Shown here one piece after another: positions 1 to 7,299 of a stretch of DNA of 33,892 nucleotides (within the stretch, counting starts at the first letter, position 1; every line of letters begins with the position of its first letter). The DNA lies in NCBI GenBank assembly GCA_005776735.1, contig SXOM01000414.1, positions 1 through 33,892 on the forward strand, in the 5' to 3' direction. A program made the position numbers and the translations under genes. The notes under the pieces were generated by a model. That model had not been told where the DNA came from and did not search any database. It worked only from the letters and a program-made list of their open reading frames with translations. Source of the DNA: Pseudomonadota bacterium (GTDB lineage: Bacteria; Myxococcota_A; UBA796; SXON01).

Positions 1-1985
1 CCACCGGCCGAGTCACCCTCGACCAGGTAGATCTCGGCGTCCTCGGCCTTGCGCGTCTGGCAGTCGGCCAGCTTGCCCGGCAGCCCGCCGCCGCCCATCG
101 CGCTCTTGCGCACCAGGTCGCGCTGCTTGCGCGCCGCCTCGCGCGCGCGCATCGCCAGCAGCGCCTTGTTGACGATCGATTTCGCCTCGCCCGGGTGCTC
201 CTCGAGGAAGGCGCCGAGCTGCTCGTTGACGACGGTCTGGACCGCGCCCTCGACCTCCGCGTTGCCGAGCTTCACCTTCGTCTGGCTCTCGAACAGCGGG
301 TCGGGCACCAGCACCGAGATGACCGCGGCGAGCCCCTCGCGGAAGTCCTCGCCCGCCGGCGGCGCCTCGTTGTCCTTGATCAGCCCCGCCTTCTTGGCGT
401 AGGCGTTCAGCGTGCGCGTCAGCGCGCTGTGGAAGCCCGACAGGTGGGTGCCACCCTCGTGCGTGTTGATGTTGTTGGCGAAGCAGTAGACGTCTTCGTG
501 GAAGCCGTCGTTGTACTGCATCGCGACGTCGATCTGCAGCGTCTCGACCCCCTTCGAGCGCACGACCTCCACCTCCTTCTGCAGGTGGATCACGGTGGAG
601 TGGATCGGCGTCTTGTTCTGGTTCAGGTTCTCGACGAAGGTCGCGATGCCCTTCTCGAAACGGAAGGTCTCCTCGTAGCCGACCCGTTCGTCGGCCAGCG
701 TGATGGTGAGTCCACGCAGGCCGAGCAGGTAGGCGAGCTCGCGCAGCCGCTTGGCGAGCGTCTCGTGGCTGAACGTCGTCTCCTGGAAGATCGTCGCGTC
801 GGGCTTGAAGGTGACCTTGGTGCCGCGCTTGCTCGTCGCGCCGAGCAGCTTCACCGCCGTGGCGGTGACCGGGGCGACCGGCGCGGGCGTGGCGCCGGGA
901 CCGAGCCCGAACCACACCGCGGGGACGATGATCGCGGCCGCCACCCCGCCCGCCAGCAAGAGCGCCACGGGCGCGGCCACCAGCGCCGTCATCCCCCCTC
1001 CCGATCGGGCCGGCGCGGGCCGGGTGACCGGGAGCACCCCCGATCGTTCGAAGAGCATCGTTCCGGTGCGGTCCCCTTGCACCTGGCCCCGCCGCTCCTC
1101 TTGCAGGCGGAGCCCCGCCGGCACCACGCGCTCGGCCCACTCGTCCAGCGAGTCGCCGGGAAGCGAGGCGCGGATCGTGGCCGCGACGCGCGCCGTCTCG
1201 CGGGCCGTCGGCCGGTCGGCGACATTGGTGGCGAGCATCTGCGCGACGAGGTCGTGCAGCGGTTGGGAGATCTCGAGCAGCCACCCCCACTGGGCGCGGA
1301 GCTTGTCGCCGGGCGGGTTGCGGTCGGCGTCCATCGCCGACTTTCCCGGCTTCACCGCGGTGAGCATCTCGAAGAGGGTCACGCCGAGGGCGTACACGTC
1401 GCCCGAGTGGGTGTCCTCGCCGTAGAACCGCTCGGGCGCCATGTAGGGCACCGTGCCGAACGCGGCTTCCTGGGTGTGCTCCTCGCGCCCTTGGAGCTCG
1501 GCCCGCGCCACACCGAAGTCGAGGATCTTCACCTCGCCCTGCGGCGTGAGGCGGATGTTCGACGGCTTGATGTCCCGGTGGATGAGCCGCAGCGGCGAGC
1601 CCGTGGGCCCATTCTGGTGGTACGCCGCGTGCAGCGCGCTGGCCACCTCCTCGACGATGGCGAGGGCCACGACCGGCGGGATGGCGCCGAGCTTCAAGAG
1701 CTCGGCCAGGTCGCACCCCTCGACGTACTCCATCACCACGGCCCAGGTGCCGTCGAGCTCCATGAGGTCGTCGACACGCACGATCGCCCGGTGCCGCAGC
1801 GCCGCCAGCATCCTCGCTTCGTCGCGCAACCGACCGACGAGCCCCGGCGTGGCCGCCTTCTCCGGACGCAGGAGCTTGATGGCGACCTGGCGCTGCAGCC
1901 CCGACCCGACCGTGTCGGCAAGGTACACCGCACCGAACGCGCCCTGCCCGAGCAGCGCCGCGACCCGATAGCTCCTGCCGGTCAC
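1..1985 (-). CDS. Ser/Thr protein kinase fused in frame to the C-terminal part of DNA gyrase subunit B (partial)
   Basis: The reading frame opens with GTG at 1985, directly before the usual kinase start MTGRSYRVAALLGQGAFGAV, and has no stop before the left edge (at least 661 residues). Residues 1 to about 270 are a complete Hanks-type kinase: glycine loop GQGAFGAV, K37 in VAIK, D138 in HRDIKPSN, D156 in DFG, then YMAPE. A hydrophobic segment at about 335-361 looks like one membrane span, followed by a short Pro/Ala/Thr stretch. From about residue 378 the sequence is GyrB: KRGTKVTFKPD, ETLAKRLREL, the QTK motif of the transducer domain, and the TOPRIM motif LVEGDSAGG at the window edge. The GyrB N-terminal ATPase fold, roughly its first 165 residues, is absent. 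I translated codon by codon across 1085-780 and found no frame break. This could be a true fusion, a deletion that joined neighbouring genes, or an assembly chimaera. Each half is certain; the natural status of the join is not. Confidence 0.85.
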   Translation of the reverse strand, partial: MTGRSYRVAALLGQGAFGAVYLADTVGSGLQRQVAIKLLRPEKAATPGLVGRLRDEARMLAALRHRAIVRVDDLMELDGTWAVVMEYVEGCDLAELLKLGAIPPVVALAIVEEVASALHAAYHQNGPTGSPLRLIHRDIKPSNIRLTPQGEVKILDFGVARAELQGREEHTQEAAFGTVPYMAPERFYGEDTHSGDVYALGVTLFEMLTAVKPGKSAMDADRNPPGDKLRAQWGWLLEISQPLHDLVAQMLATNVADRPTARETARVAATIRASLPGDSLDEWAERVVPAGLRLQEERRGQVQGDRTGTMLFERSGVLPVTRPAPARSGGGMTALVAAPVALLLAGGVAAAIIVPAVWFGLGPGATPAPVAPVTATAVKLLGATSKRGTKVTFKPDATIFQETTFSHETLAKRLRELAYLLGLRGLTITLADERVGYEETFRFEKGIATFVENLNQNKTPIHSTVIHLQKEVEVVRSKGVETLQIDVAMQYNDGFHEDVYCFANNINTHEGGTHLSGFHSALTRTLNAYAKKAGLIKDNEAPPAGEDFREGLAAVISVLVPDPLFESQTKVKLGNAEVEGAVQTVVNEQLGAFLEEHPGEAKSIVNKALLAMRAREAARKQRDLVRKSAMGGGGLPGKLADCQTRKAEDAEIYLVEGDSAG

Positions 1986-2055
1986 CTGCCGCCCCGCAAA
2001 GCCCTGCCCCCGAAGATGCTCGTCAATCTATCATGCTTCGGGCCGTGGGCGCCGC

Positions 2056-2985
2056 TCAACCGACCAGGGACAATCGTCCTGCCCGAAGCGCGGCCCGATG
2101 CGACCCGTCGATCGGGCGCCACTGTACGCTCGCGTCGGGCTCGACCAGGGCCACGCCGCGCAGAACACTCGCCACCCGGGCCGCGACCTCGCGCTCCCGC
2201 GCCGCCGGGAACCGGCCCGCGAAGGCGAGCACACCATCGTCGGCCCCGGCCACCGGCAAGCCGGCGAAGACGAAGAGGCCCTCCTCGGCGGCGCGCAGCA
2301 CCACTTCGGCGTCGGCCTCGGTCGGGACGTCGGTGACGACGATGGCGTCGGCGTCCTGCCGCATCGCGGCGCTCAGCCCTTCGTGGATGGTCGCGACGTC
2401 GGTGCCCACCTCGCGTTGGCTCACGCTCGCGCGGGCGTCGCGGTGAAGCCAGTCGATCGGGTCCTCGATGCTGACGAGCCGCCCCCAGTGGTGTTCGTTG
2501 AACTCGCGAACGATGGCCGCGAGCGCGGCCCGACGTTGACGGCCGCCCCCGACGAGGAAGAGCCCGGGCGGCCCGGAGAACGCAGCCCCCACGACGTCGA
2601 GCCCGGGGAAGTCGACCATCCGCGGCGCCTCGAGCTGCACCCGGTGGACGACGATCTCGTAGGAACCCCGCTGGCGAGCGACCTGGGCCCGGAACCGGCC
2701 CACCCCCTCGACGGAGAACGCCACGCGGGCATCGCGCAGGACCCCATCGGACGGGGGTTCACCCGCGAGCTCCAGGACCGCCTGGGCAAAGCCGGACGTG
2801 TGCACGGGCAGCAGCCGCTCGTGCGGCATCGGGACGAGCGCCCCGTCCACGCGAACCTGCGGCCGACCCGGCACCTTGATGTGGAGGTCCGACGCACCAG
2901 CCTGCGCCATCTCCTCGATCAGGCGCGTCAGTCCACGGGCGTCGGGCGAGAGCGCCGGTGCTCGCGGAAAATTCGGAGTGCGCAT
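2056..2985 (-). CDS. PilT/PilB-like secretion ATPase homologue with degenerate nucleotide-binding motifs
   Basis: The protein has 309 residues. The ATG at 2985 has a GGAGG ribosome site nine bases upstream, so this start is preferred over longer ones. It resembles the twitching-motility ATPase PilT. Near the start it has an N2-domain-like stretch (LIEEMAQAGASDLHIKVPGR, compare the PilT ASDLH motif), then an Asp-box-like IEDPIDWLH. The Walker A motif expected after GLFLV should read GxxGxGKST but is GGGRQRRAA, with no GK[ST]. The Walker B region is AIVVTDVPT and lacks the usual Gly/Glu pattern. The His-box is not recognisable. It is therefore likely unable to hydrolyse ATP and may serve a structural or regulatory role; that is inference. 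It stands alone between the rpsI hairpin and the kinase-GyrB gene, and no other pilus gene is in the window. Confidence 0.8.
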   Translation of the reverse strand: MRTPNFPRAPALSPDARGLTRLIEEMAQAGASDLHIKVPGRPQVRVDGALVPMPHERLLPVHTSGFAQAVLELAGEPPSDGVLRDARVAFSVEGVGRFRAQVARQRGSYEIVVHRVQLEAPRMVDFPGLDVVGAAFSGPPGLFLVGGGRQRRAALAAIVREFNEHHWGRLVSIEDPIDWLHRDARASVSQREVGTDVATIHEGLSAAMRQDADAIVVTDVPTEADAEVVLRAAEEGLFVFAGLPVAGADDGVLAFAGRFPAAREREVAARVASVLRGVALVEPDASVQWRPIDGSHRAALRAGRLSLVG

Positions 2986-3052
2986 CGAAGAAACCCTCCC
3001 CCTGCTGATCGGCACACCGTGGCCGGATCATGAGGGGAATGCACTCCGGGGG

Positions 3053-3078
3053 GGGGCCGCGGCGAGCGCCGCGACCCC
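3053..3078 (-). terminator. GC-rich hairpin after rpsI
   Basis: It lies 11 bases past the rpsI stop. CGCGGC (3058-3063) pairs with GCCGCG (3068-3073) around a GAGC loop. After one mismatch, four G (3053-3056) pair with four C (3075-3078). No T-run follows on the minus strand, as is common in G+C-rich genomes. It probably ends the rplM-rpsI transcript. Confidence 0.5.
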
Positions 3079-3088
3079 GGGCCGACGA

Positions 3089-3487
3089 TCAGCGCTTGCT
3101 GAACTGGAAGCGACGGCGGGCGCCGGCGCGACCGTACTTCTTGCGCTCGACCTTGCGGCCGTCGCGGGTGAGGAACCCGGCCTTGCGCATGTCGCCGCGC
3201 AGGTTGGGGTTCGCCGCCACGAGCGCGCGGGCGAGGCCCATGCGGATCGCCTCGGCCTGGCCGGACTTGCCGCCGCCGTGGACGTTCACGATGACGTCCC
3301 AGTCGGGCTGCTGCGAGACGACCAGGGGCTGGCGCACCACCATCTCCAGCACGGCGCGGTGGAGGTACTCCCCCGCCTCGCGAGCGTTGACGGTGACCTT
3401 GCCGGAGCCAGGACGAAGGAAGATGCGCGCGGTCGCCGTCTTACGGCGGCCGGTGGCGCAGAACTGGACGAGCTGCTTGGAGGCCAT
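3089..3487 (-). CDS. rpsI: 30S ribosomal protein S9
   Basis: The product has 132 residues, the usual length for bacterial S9. It starts MASKQLVQFCATGRRKTATA, contains the family block GKSGQAEAIRMGLARAL and ends with the diagnostic basic tail FQFSKR, which reaches towards the P-site tRNA in the 30S subunit. The ATG at 3487 shares one base with the rplM stop (TGATG), so the two genes are translationally coupled, the classic L13-S9 pair. A much longer reading frame continues upstream in this frame but overlaps rplM and is not S9-like. A GC-rich hairpin follows the stop. Confidence 0.97.
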   Translation of the reverse strand: MASKQLVQFCATGRRKTATARIFLRPGSGKVTVNAREAGEYLHRAVLEMVVRQPLVVSQQPDWDVIVNVHGGGKSGQAEAIRMGLARALVAANPNLRGDMRKAGFLTRDGRKVERKKYGRAGARRRFQFSKR

Positions 3488-3939
3488 CAGACGTACTCGG
3501 GGAAGGGCTTGGGCTGCTGGGCGGCGTGCGGGTGCTGAGCGCCCGCGTAGACCTTGAGCTTGGTCATCATCTGCCGGCCGAGGCGGTTGCGGGGCACCAT
3601 GCCCTGAACGGCCGCGGTGATGACGCGCTCCGGGTGGTCCTGGAGCTGCTTGCGCGCGGTGACGGAGGTGAGGCCGCCCGGGTGCCCAGAGTAGTGGTGA
3701 TACTGCTTCTGATCGAGCTTCTTGCCCGACAGCGCGATCTTCTCGGCGTTGACGACCACCACGAAGTCGCCCGTGTCGGTGTGAGGGGTGTACGCCGGCT
3801 TGTGCTTGCCCTGCAGCACCTGCGAGATGCGAGAGGCGAGGCGGCCCAACGTCTGCCCGGCGGCGTCCACGACGAACCAGTCGTGCGTAGCCTCCTGCGG
3901 CGAAGTGGAGTGCGTGGTCCAGGTATGATGCGCGTGCAT
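3487..3939 (-). CDS. rplM: 50S ribosomal protein L13
   Basis: The product has 150 residues, close to the family norm of about 142-150. Recognisable L13 blocks are DWFVVDAAGQTLGRLAS near the start, GKHKPAYTPH, GDFVVVVNAEKI, YHHYSGHPGGL, and the signature MVPRNRLGRQMMTKLKVYAG. It is an early-assembly protein of the large subunit and in some bacteria a repressor of its own operon. The ATG at 3939 has a weak GGGA ribosome site. Its stop overlaps the rpsI start by one base. It lies 44 bases downstream of a lipoprotein gene on the same strand, with a possible promoter in that gap. Confidence 0.97.
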   Translation of the reverse strand: MHAHHTWTTHSTSPQEATHDWFVVDAAGQTLGRLASRISQVLQGKHKPAYTPHTDTGDFVVVVNAEKIALSGKKLDQKQYHHYSGHPGGLTSVTARKQLQDHPERVITAAVQGMVPRNRLGRQMMTKLKVYAGAQHPHAAQQPKPFPEYV

Positions 3940-3982
3940 GGAATTCCCGACAGAGGGGGAGAGTACCCCGAAGCCCGCGGCG

Positions 3983-4009
3983 GTTATCTGAGAGCAGGCG
4001 GTCCGTCAA
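3983..4009 (-). promoter_or_regulatory. Possible sigma70-type promoter for rplM-rpsI
   Basis: On the minus strand TTGACG (4009-4004) is followed after 15 bases by GATAAC (3988-3983), about 45 bases before the rplM ATG. The -35 match is good; the spacer is short and the -10 match moderate. It overlaps the last codons of the upstream lipoprotein gene. Having its own promoter would free the ribosomal pair from the lipoprotein unit. Confidence 0.35.
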
Positions 4010-5294
4010 GGAGAGATCCCCCCGCCCGTACACGCGCCAGGCCGCGAAGCGTGGGGTGGTCCTCCTGCAGCTCGGCAATTCGTTCGGCGCGCTCCGCCGC
4101 GGGGAGGGCCTGCGCTTCGCGCCAACGTTCGCCCACCTCGTCCGAAGCGGCGCTGGGCGCGAGGTCGGCGCGGGCCGCCAGGTCGGCCCACGTCCACGGC
4201 ACCAGGGCGCGCCATGGGGCCTCCCTGCGGCCGCCGTGGGCGGTCAACCGCACATGGTCGGGGTCGAGCGCGGCGAGCCGCGCCCGGGCCGGCCCGAGGT
4301 CGAGGCCGCGCTCCAGGCGGATGCCGAGATCGGCGCGCAGGAGCACCTCCGAAGTGGGCGAGGCGGCCAGGTCGGTCGCGAGCAGGTCCGGGATGCCCTC
4401 GAGCCGCGCGCGCAAGACCCGCGCCTCGATGAGCTCGATCCCCGCGAGCTCCTCGCGAGCCGACACGTCGCCGGCCAGCGCCCGGAGCATCGTCGCCTCG
4501 GGGCTCGCGTCGAGCCCCTCGAGCGAAGGCGGCACGCCCCGGAGCACCGCACCCCAGCCGCGGTGCAAGGCCGCCGGCGGCACCGGCTCGGCGAGCCGGG
4601 ACTCGGCGTCGGGACCGGGCCGCTCCTGCACGAGGATCGCCCCCGCATGCACGGTGAGGCCGAGCCGTTCGTAGGCGGCCACCGCCTCGTCCACCCGGCC
4701 CGCCTCGTCGAGCGCCTGGGCGCGCAAGCGGCCTACCGCAGGGGTGTGCACCTCGGAACAGTGGCCGGCCGCCTCCTCGAGCTCCCCGCGCTCGATCGCG
4801 TCGCGCACCAGGACCGCACAGGCGAACGGGTCGGTCGGGTCCGCCCGCAGCACCTCCTCGGCCGTGCGCACCACCACGGCCTGATCGTCGCCACGGAGCG
4901 CCACACGCAGCCGCGCGCCCGGACCGAGCCGCCCCAGATCGACCGGGCGCGCCTGGGCCGCGTCCCACTCCCCGACGGCGTCGGCCCAGCCTTCGCGCCC
5001 GCGGCCCCACGTCGCCAACCGCTCCGCGTCGACGACCGGCAGGCAGTTGGGGTCGCGCGCAGCGACGACGAGCAGCGTGCTCCACTCCGCCTCCGCCGAA
5101 TCCGCCGCCAACCGGGCACGCAACGCACGGCAGGCTTCGCCGTCGCGCCCTTCGCGCAGCGCCACCGCGGCCTCGACCCGCGAGGCGGGCGCCCCCGCGA
5201 ACGTGAGCACCAACGCCGCGCGCGGGTCTTCAGGGCCACGCGCACACCCGACCAGCCCCGCGAACGCGACTCCCAGGCCGGCGCGCAGGCTCAC
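3984..5294 (-). CDS. Predicted lipoprotein with helical (TPR-like) repeats, unknown function
   Basis: The product has 436 residues. The chosen GTG at 5294 overlaps the stop of the upstream propeller gene (GTGA) and opens a lipoprotein signal, VSLRAGLGVAFAGLVGC, with the lipobox cysteine at residue 17. The mature part is rich in Ala, Glu, Arg and Leu, with amphipathic helix pairs such as GELEEAAGHC and GRVDEAVAAYERLGL, as in TPR-type scaffolds. I see no enzymatic motif. Overlap with the Asp-box lipoprotein gene suggests one operon and two proteins displayed on the same envelope surface. The longer frame upstream of 5294 is a shadow of that gene. Confidence 0.75.
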   Translation of the reverse strand: MSLRAGLGVAFAGLVGCARGPEDPRAALVLTFAGAPASRVEAAVALREGRDGEACRALRARLAADSAEAEWSTLLVVAARDPNCLPVVDAERLATWGRGREGWADAVGEWDAAQARPVDLGRLGPGARLRVALRGDDQAVVVRTAEEVLRADPTDPFACAVLVRDAIERGELEEAAGHCSEVHTPAVGRLRAQALDEAGRVDEAVAAYERLGLTVHAGAILVQERPGPDAESRLAEPVPPAALHRGWGAVLRGVPPSLEGLDASPEATMLRALAGDVSAREELAGIELIEARVLRARLEGIPDLLATDLAASPTSEVLLRADLGIRLERGLDLGPARARLAALDPDHVRLTAHGGRREAPWRALVPWTWADLAARADLAPSAASDEVGERWREAQALPAAERAERIAELQEDHPTLRGLARVRAGGSLLDGPPALR

Positions 5295-6721
5295 TCCCCC
5301 GCCGGCGCCTCGGCCTCGACCCACCGGCTGGGGGTGCCGAGGGTCCGCCCGGCGCAGAACAGGTCGCTCGACCCGAACCGCCCGTCGGCCCACACGGTGA
5401 GGACCACGCCGTTGCGGACGTAGAAGTTGGCGTCGACCGCGTAGGAGGTGGCGTTCTGGGTGCTGTTCACGCGGATGTCGGCCGTCTGCCAGTTGGCGCC
5501 GGCGTTGACCGTGTAATTGTAGTACAGGTCGTTGAAGCCGATGCCCTCGATGTCGTCGCGGTAGTCCTGCCAGAGGATCGCCCACGTGTCGTCGGCCAGC
5601 GCGATGCGCGGGTAGTAGCTCTGCGCTTCGCCCGGGTCGTCGGCCTCGACCCGAAGCTCCTCGGCCTCGGCCCAGTCGCTCCCCGCGTTCTCCGACCAGC
5701 GGAGGAAGATGTCGTAGCCGCCCGACCGGTTGTCCTGGAACGCGACGAGCACCTGGTCGCCCTGCGCCGCCACCGCCGGGTACCGGGAGTCGGCGATGCC
5801 CTCGGCGTCGCTCTCGACCCGGAGCGCTTCGTCCCGCCAGCCGTCGCCCGAGCTGTGGCTGTAGTTCAGCAAGATGTCGTTGTTCTCGCCGTACCGGTCG
5901 TCCTGCCAGACCACGTAGGCGTTGGGCGCCGCGAGCACGAGCTGGAGCTGGCCGCTCTCCGACGCGCCCGGATCGTCGCCCCCGTCGACGCGCCGGTCGT
6001 CGGCGCCGAAGGTCTTGCCCGAGTCGGTGGAGTTGTTGACGTAGATGTCCGTCTTTCCGTTACGACGATCCTCCCACGCGACCACGACGTTGCCGTCGGC
6101 GTCGCCGGCGACGACCGGGTTGGACGAGAAGGCGGCGCCCGCTTCGTCGGTGTCGACCCGCTCCGGGCTCGACCACTCCTCGCCGCCGTTCACCGTGCGC
6201 ACCGCGTAGATGTCGTACGCGCCGCTGACCTGGTCGGACCAGACCACCCACGCCGCGTCGCCCGCCGCCGCGACCGTGGGCGCGATGCTGATGAAGCTGC
6301 CCTCGACGTCGTTGTCGAGCGCGACGTCCTCCTTCTGCCAGTGGCGGCCGGCGTCGTCGGACCAGTTGACGTAGATGTTCTCGTAGCCGAGCTCGCCGTC
6401 GCGCTTGTCCTCCCACACCACGTACACGTGGTCGCCCGCGCAGGCGATGGCCGGGTTGGCCGTGGCCGCCTCGCCGTGGCTCAACAGCGTGTCCTGCTGG
6501 AGGAACGTGACGCCCCCGTCGGCCGACATGTTGAACCAGACCTGGGGCTCGCCCTCGCGATCGTCGGTCCACACCACGAAGACCTTGCCCGATTCGTTCA
6601 CGCACGACTGCGGCGCCACCGACTCCACCTTGTTCTTGGCGTGATCCACCCGGACGTCGGTGGTGCCCTCGTCGACGGCTTCCGTCGCACATCCGAGCAC
6701 ACCCAGGAGCAACGTGAACAT
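5291..6721 (-). CDS. Asp-box (BNR) beta-propeller lipoprotein, sialidase-like fold
   Basis: The product has 476 residues. The ATG at 6721 has GGAGG six bases upstream and begins MFTLLLGVLGC, a short lipoprotein signal with the acylated cysteine at residue 11. The rest is a repeat protein of about 50 residues per unit. Each unit has a VVW[ED]D-R type strand and an Asp-box-like turn (SADGGVTF, SDDAGRHW, VNGGEEW, STDSGKTF, SENAGSDW, TVNAGANW), pointing to a six- or seven-bladed propeller like the sialidase/BNR superfamily. The catalytic Arg triad and Tyr/Glu pair of true sialidases are not evident, so binding rather than glycan cleavage is more likely. It is cotranscribed with the downstream helical lipoprotein and diverges from the FYDLN-acid gene. 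Confidence 0.85.
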   Translation of the reverse strand: MFTLLLGVLGCATEAVDEGTTDVRVDHAKNKVESVAPQSCVNESGKVFVVWTDDREGEPQVWFNMSADGGVTFLQQDTLLSHGEAATANPAIACAGDHVYVVWEDKRDGELGYENIYVNWSDDAGRHWQKEDVALDNDVEGSFISIAPTVAAAGDAAWVVWSDQVSGAYDIYAVRTVNGGEEWSSPERVDTDEAGAAFSSNPVVAGDADGNVVVAWEDRRNGKTDIYVNNSTDSGKTFGADDRRVDGGDDPGASESGQLQLVLAAPNAYVVWQDDRYGENNDILLNYSHSSGDGWRDEALRVESDAEGIADSRYPAVAAQGDQVLVAFQDNRSGGYDIFLRWSENAGSDWAEAEELRVEADDPGEAQSYYPRIALADDTWAILWQDYRDDIEGIGFNDLYYNYTVNAGANWQTADIRVNSTQNATSYAVDANFYVRNGVVLTVWADGRFGSSDLFCAGRTLGTPSRWVEAEAPAGE

Positions 6722-6774
6722 GGCAGCCCTCCGCGAGGCGCCGCCGCCTAACTCACCGAGCCCACCTCGCCAGC

Positions 6775-6802
6775 TTGCGCTCCGCCGCGGTTGCGGTAAT
6801 AG
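6775..6802 (+). promoter_or_regulatory. Weak promoter candidate for the FYDLN-acid gene
   Basis: TTGCGC (6775-6780) and TAATAG (6797-6802), 16 bases apart, end 19 bases before the ATG at 6822. This is the divergent gap between two genes, where a promoter is expected, but the -10 match is poor. Confidence 0.25.
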
Positions 6803-6821
6803 GGCGGTCCGCGAGAGTACG

Positions 6822-7112
6822 ATGCAGGACAAGAGCAAGCTCGGCAAGCGCTACACCTGCTTCGAGTGCGGGTTGAAGTTCTACGACCTCAACCGCCCGG
6901 AGCCCCTCTGCCCCAAGTGCGGAGCCGACCAGCGCAACGATCCGAACCCCGATCCCCGCGACGCGATCCTGGCCAAGTACCGGGGCAAGGGCCGCGTGCG
7001 CGAGGAAGAGCTGGCCGAGGAAGAAGAGTCCGAAGAAGAGGTCGACGCCGAGGACGACGAGCTGTCCGACGACGACGAAGAAGAGGGCGAGGAGCCCGCC
7101 GAGGACGAGTAG
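6822..7112 (+). CDS. FYDLN-acid family protein (TIGR02300-like)
   Basis: The product has 96 residues. It starts MQDKSKLGKRYTCFECG and has two CxxC pairs, CFEC and CPKC, that can bind one zinc ion. They flank the family name motif KFYDLNRPEPLCPKCG. The C-terminal half is a very acidic Glu/Asp tail. This matches the TIGR02300 family, known from Alphaproteobacteria and Myxococcota, of unknown function. The ATG at 6822 is preferred because the extra upstream frame overlaps the start of the divergent propeller gene and has no family similarity. A hairpin and then a 49-nt stem-loop follow the stop. Confidence 0.88.
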   Translation: MQDKSKLGKRYTCFECGLKFYDLNRPEPLCPKCGADQRNDPNPDPRDAILAKYRGKGRVREEELAEEEESEEEVDAEDDELSDDDEEEGEEPAEDE

Positions 7113-7118
7113 GGCCCT

Positions 7119-7136
7119 CCGGAGCCGAAGCTCCGG
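7119..7136 (+). terminator. Short hairpin after the FYDLN-acid gene
   Basis: CCGGAG (7119-7124) pairs with CTCCGG (7131-7136) around the loop CCGAAG, six bases past the stop. It is probably a weak terminator or transcript-end stabiliser. Confidence 0.4.
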
Positions 7137-7137
7137 G

Positions 7138-7186
7138 GCGACGCGCCGCGACCCGCCCGAAGCGGGCCGGGTCCGGCGCGCGTCGC
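7138..7186 (+). repeat. 49-nt covarying stem-loop, copy A
   Basis: The arms are GCGACGCGC (7138-7146) and GCGCGTCGC (7178-7186). The centre carries CGCGACC and CCCGAAGCG, shared with the copies at 18934 and 24104. In this copy the centre also pairs internally (GCCCG-AAG-CGGGC). It begins 26 bases after the stop of the plus-strand FYDLN-acid gene. A partial copy repeating the 11-base left arm of the 24104 copy lies at 7265-7285. Confidence 0.7.
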
Positions 7187-7208
7187 GCTGCCGGGCGCGC
7201 AGCACCGT

Positions 7209-7224
7209 GCGGTCGTACGACCGC
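7209..7224. repeat. Perfect 16-bp palindrome
   Basis: GCGGTCGTACGACCGC reads the same on both strands. It lies in the 187-base gap between the convergent FYDLN-acid and pssA genes. It could be a two-way terminator part or a protein-binding site; neither is shown. Confidence 0.45.
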
Positions 7225-7299
7225 GCGCGGCGCACGCCAGCCTCGTTCGAGGTCCAGGCCGGTCGCGGTGCGCCGCCCCGAAGCGTGGTGCCCGTCGCC

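Noticed and set aside
2080..2110. CCCGAAGCGCGG resembling the centre of the 49-nt stem-loops
   Set aside because: It lies inside the last codons of the PilT-like gene and has no pairing arms.
195..2336. A long plus-strand open frame antisense to the kinase-GyrB gene
   Set aside because: It has no recognisable motif and is a mirror of the G+C-biased third codon positions of the true gene.
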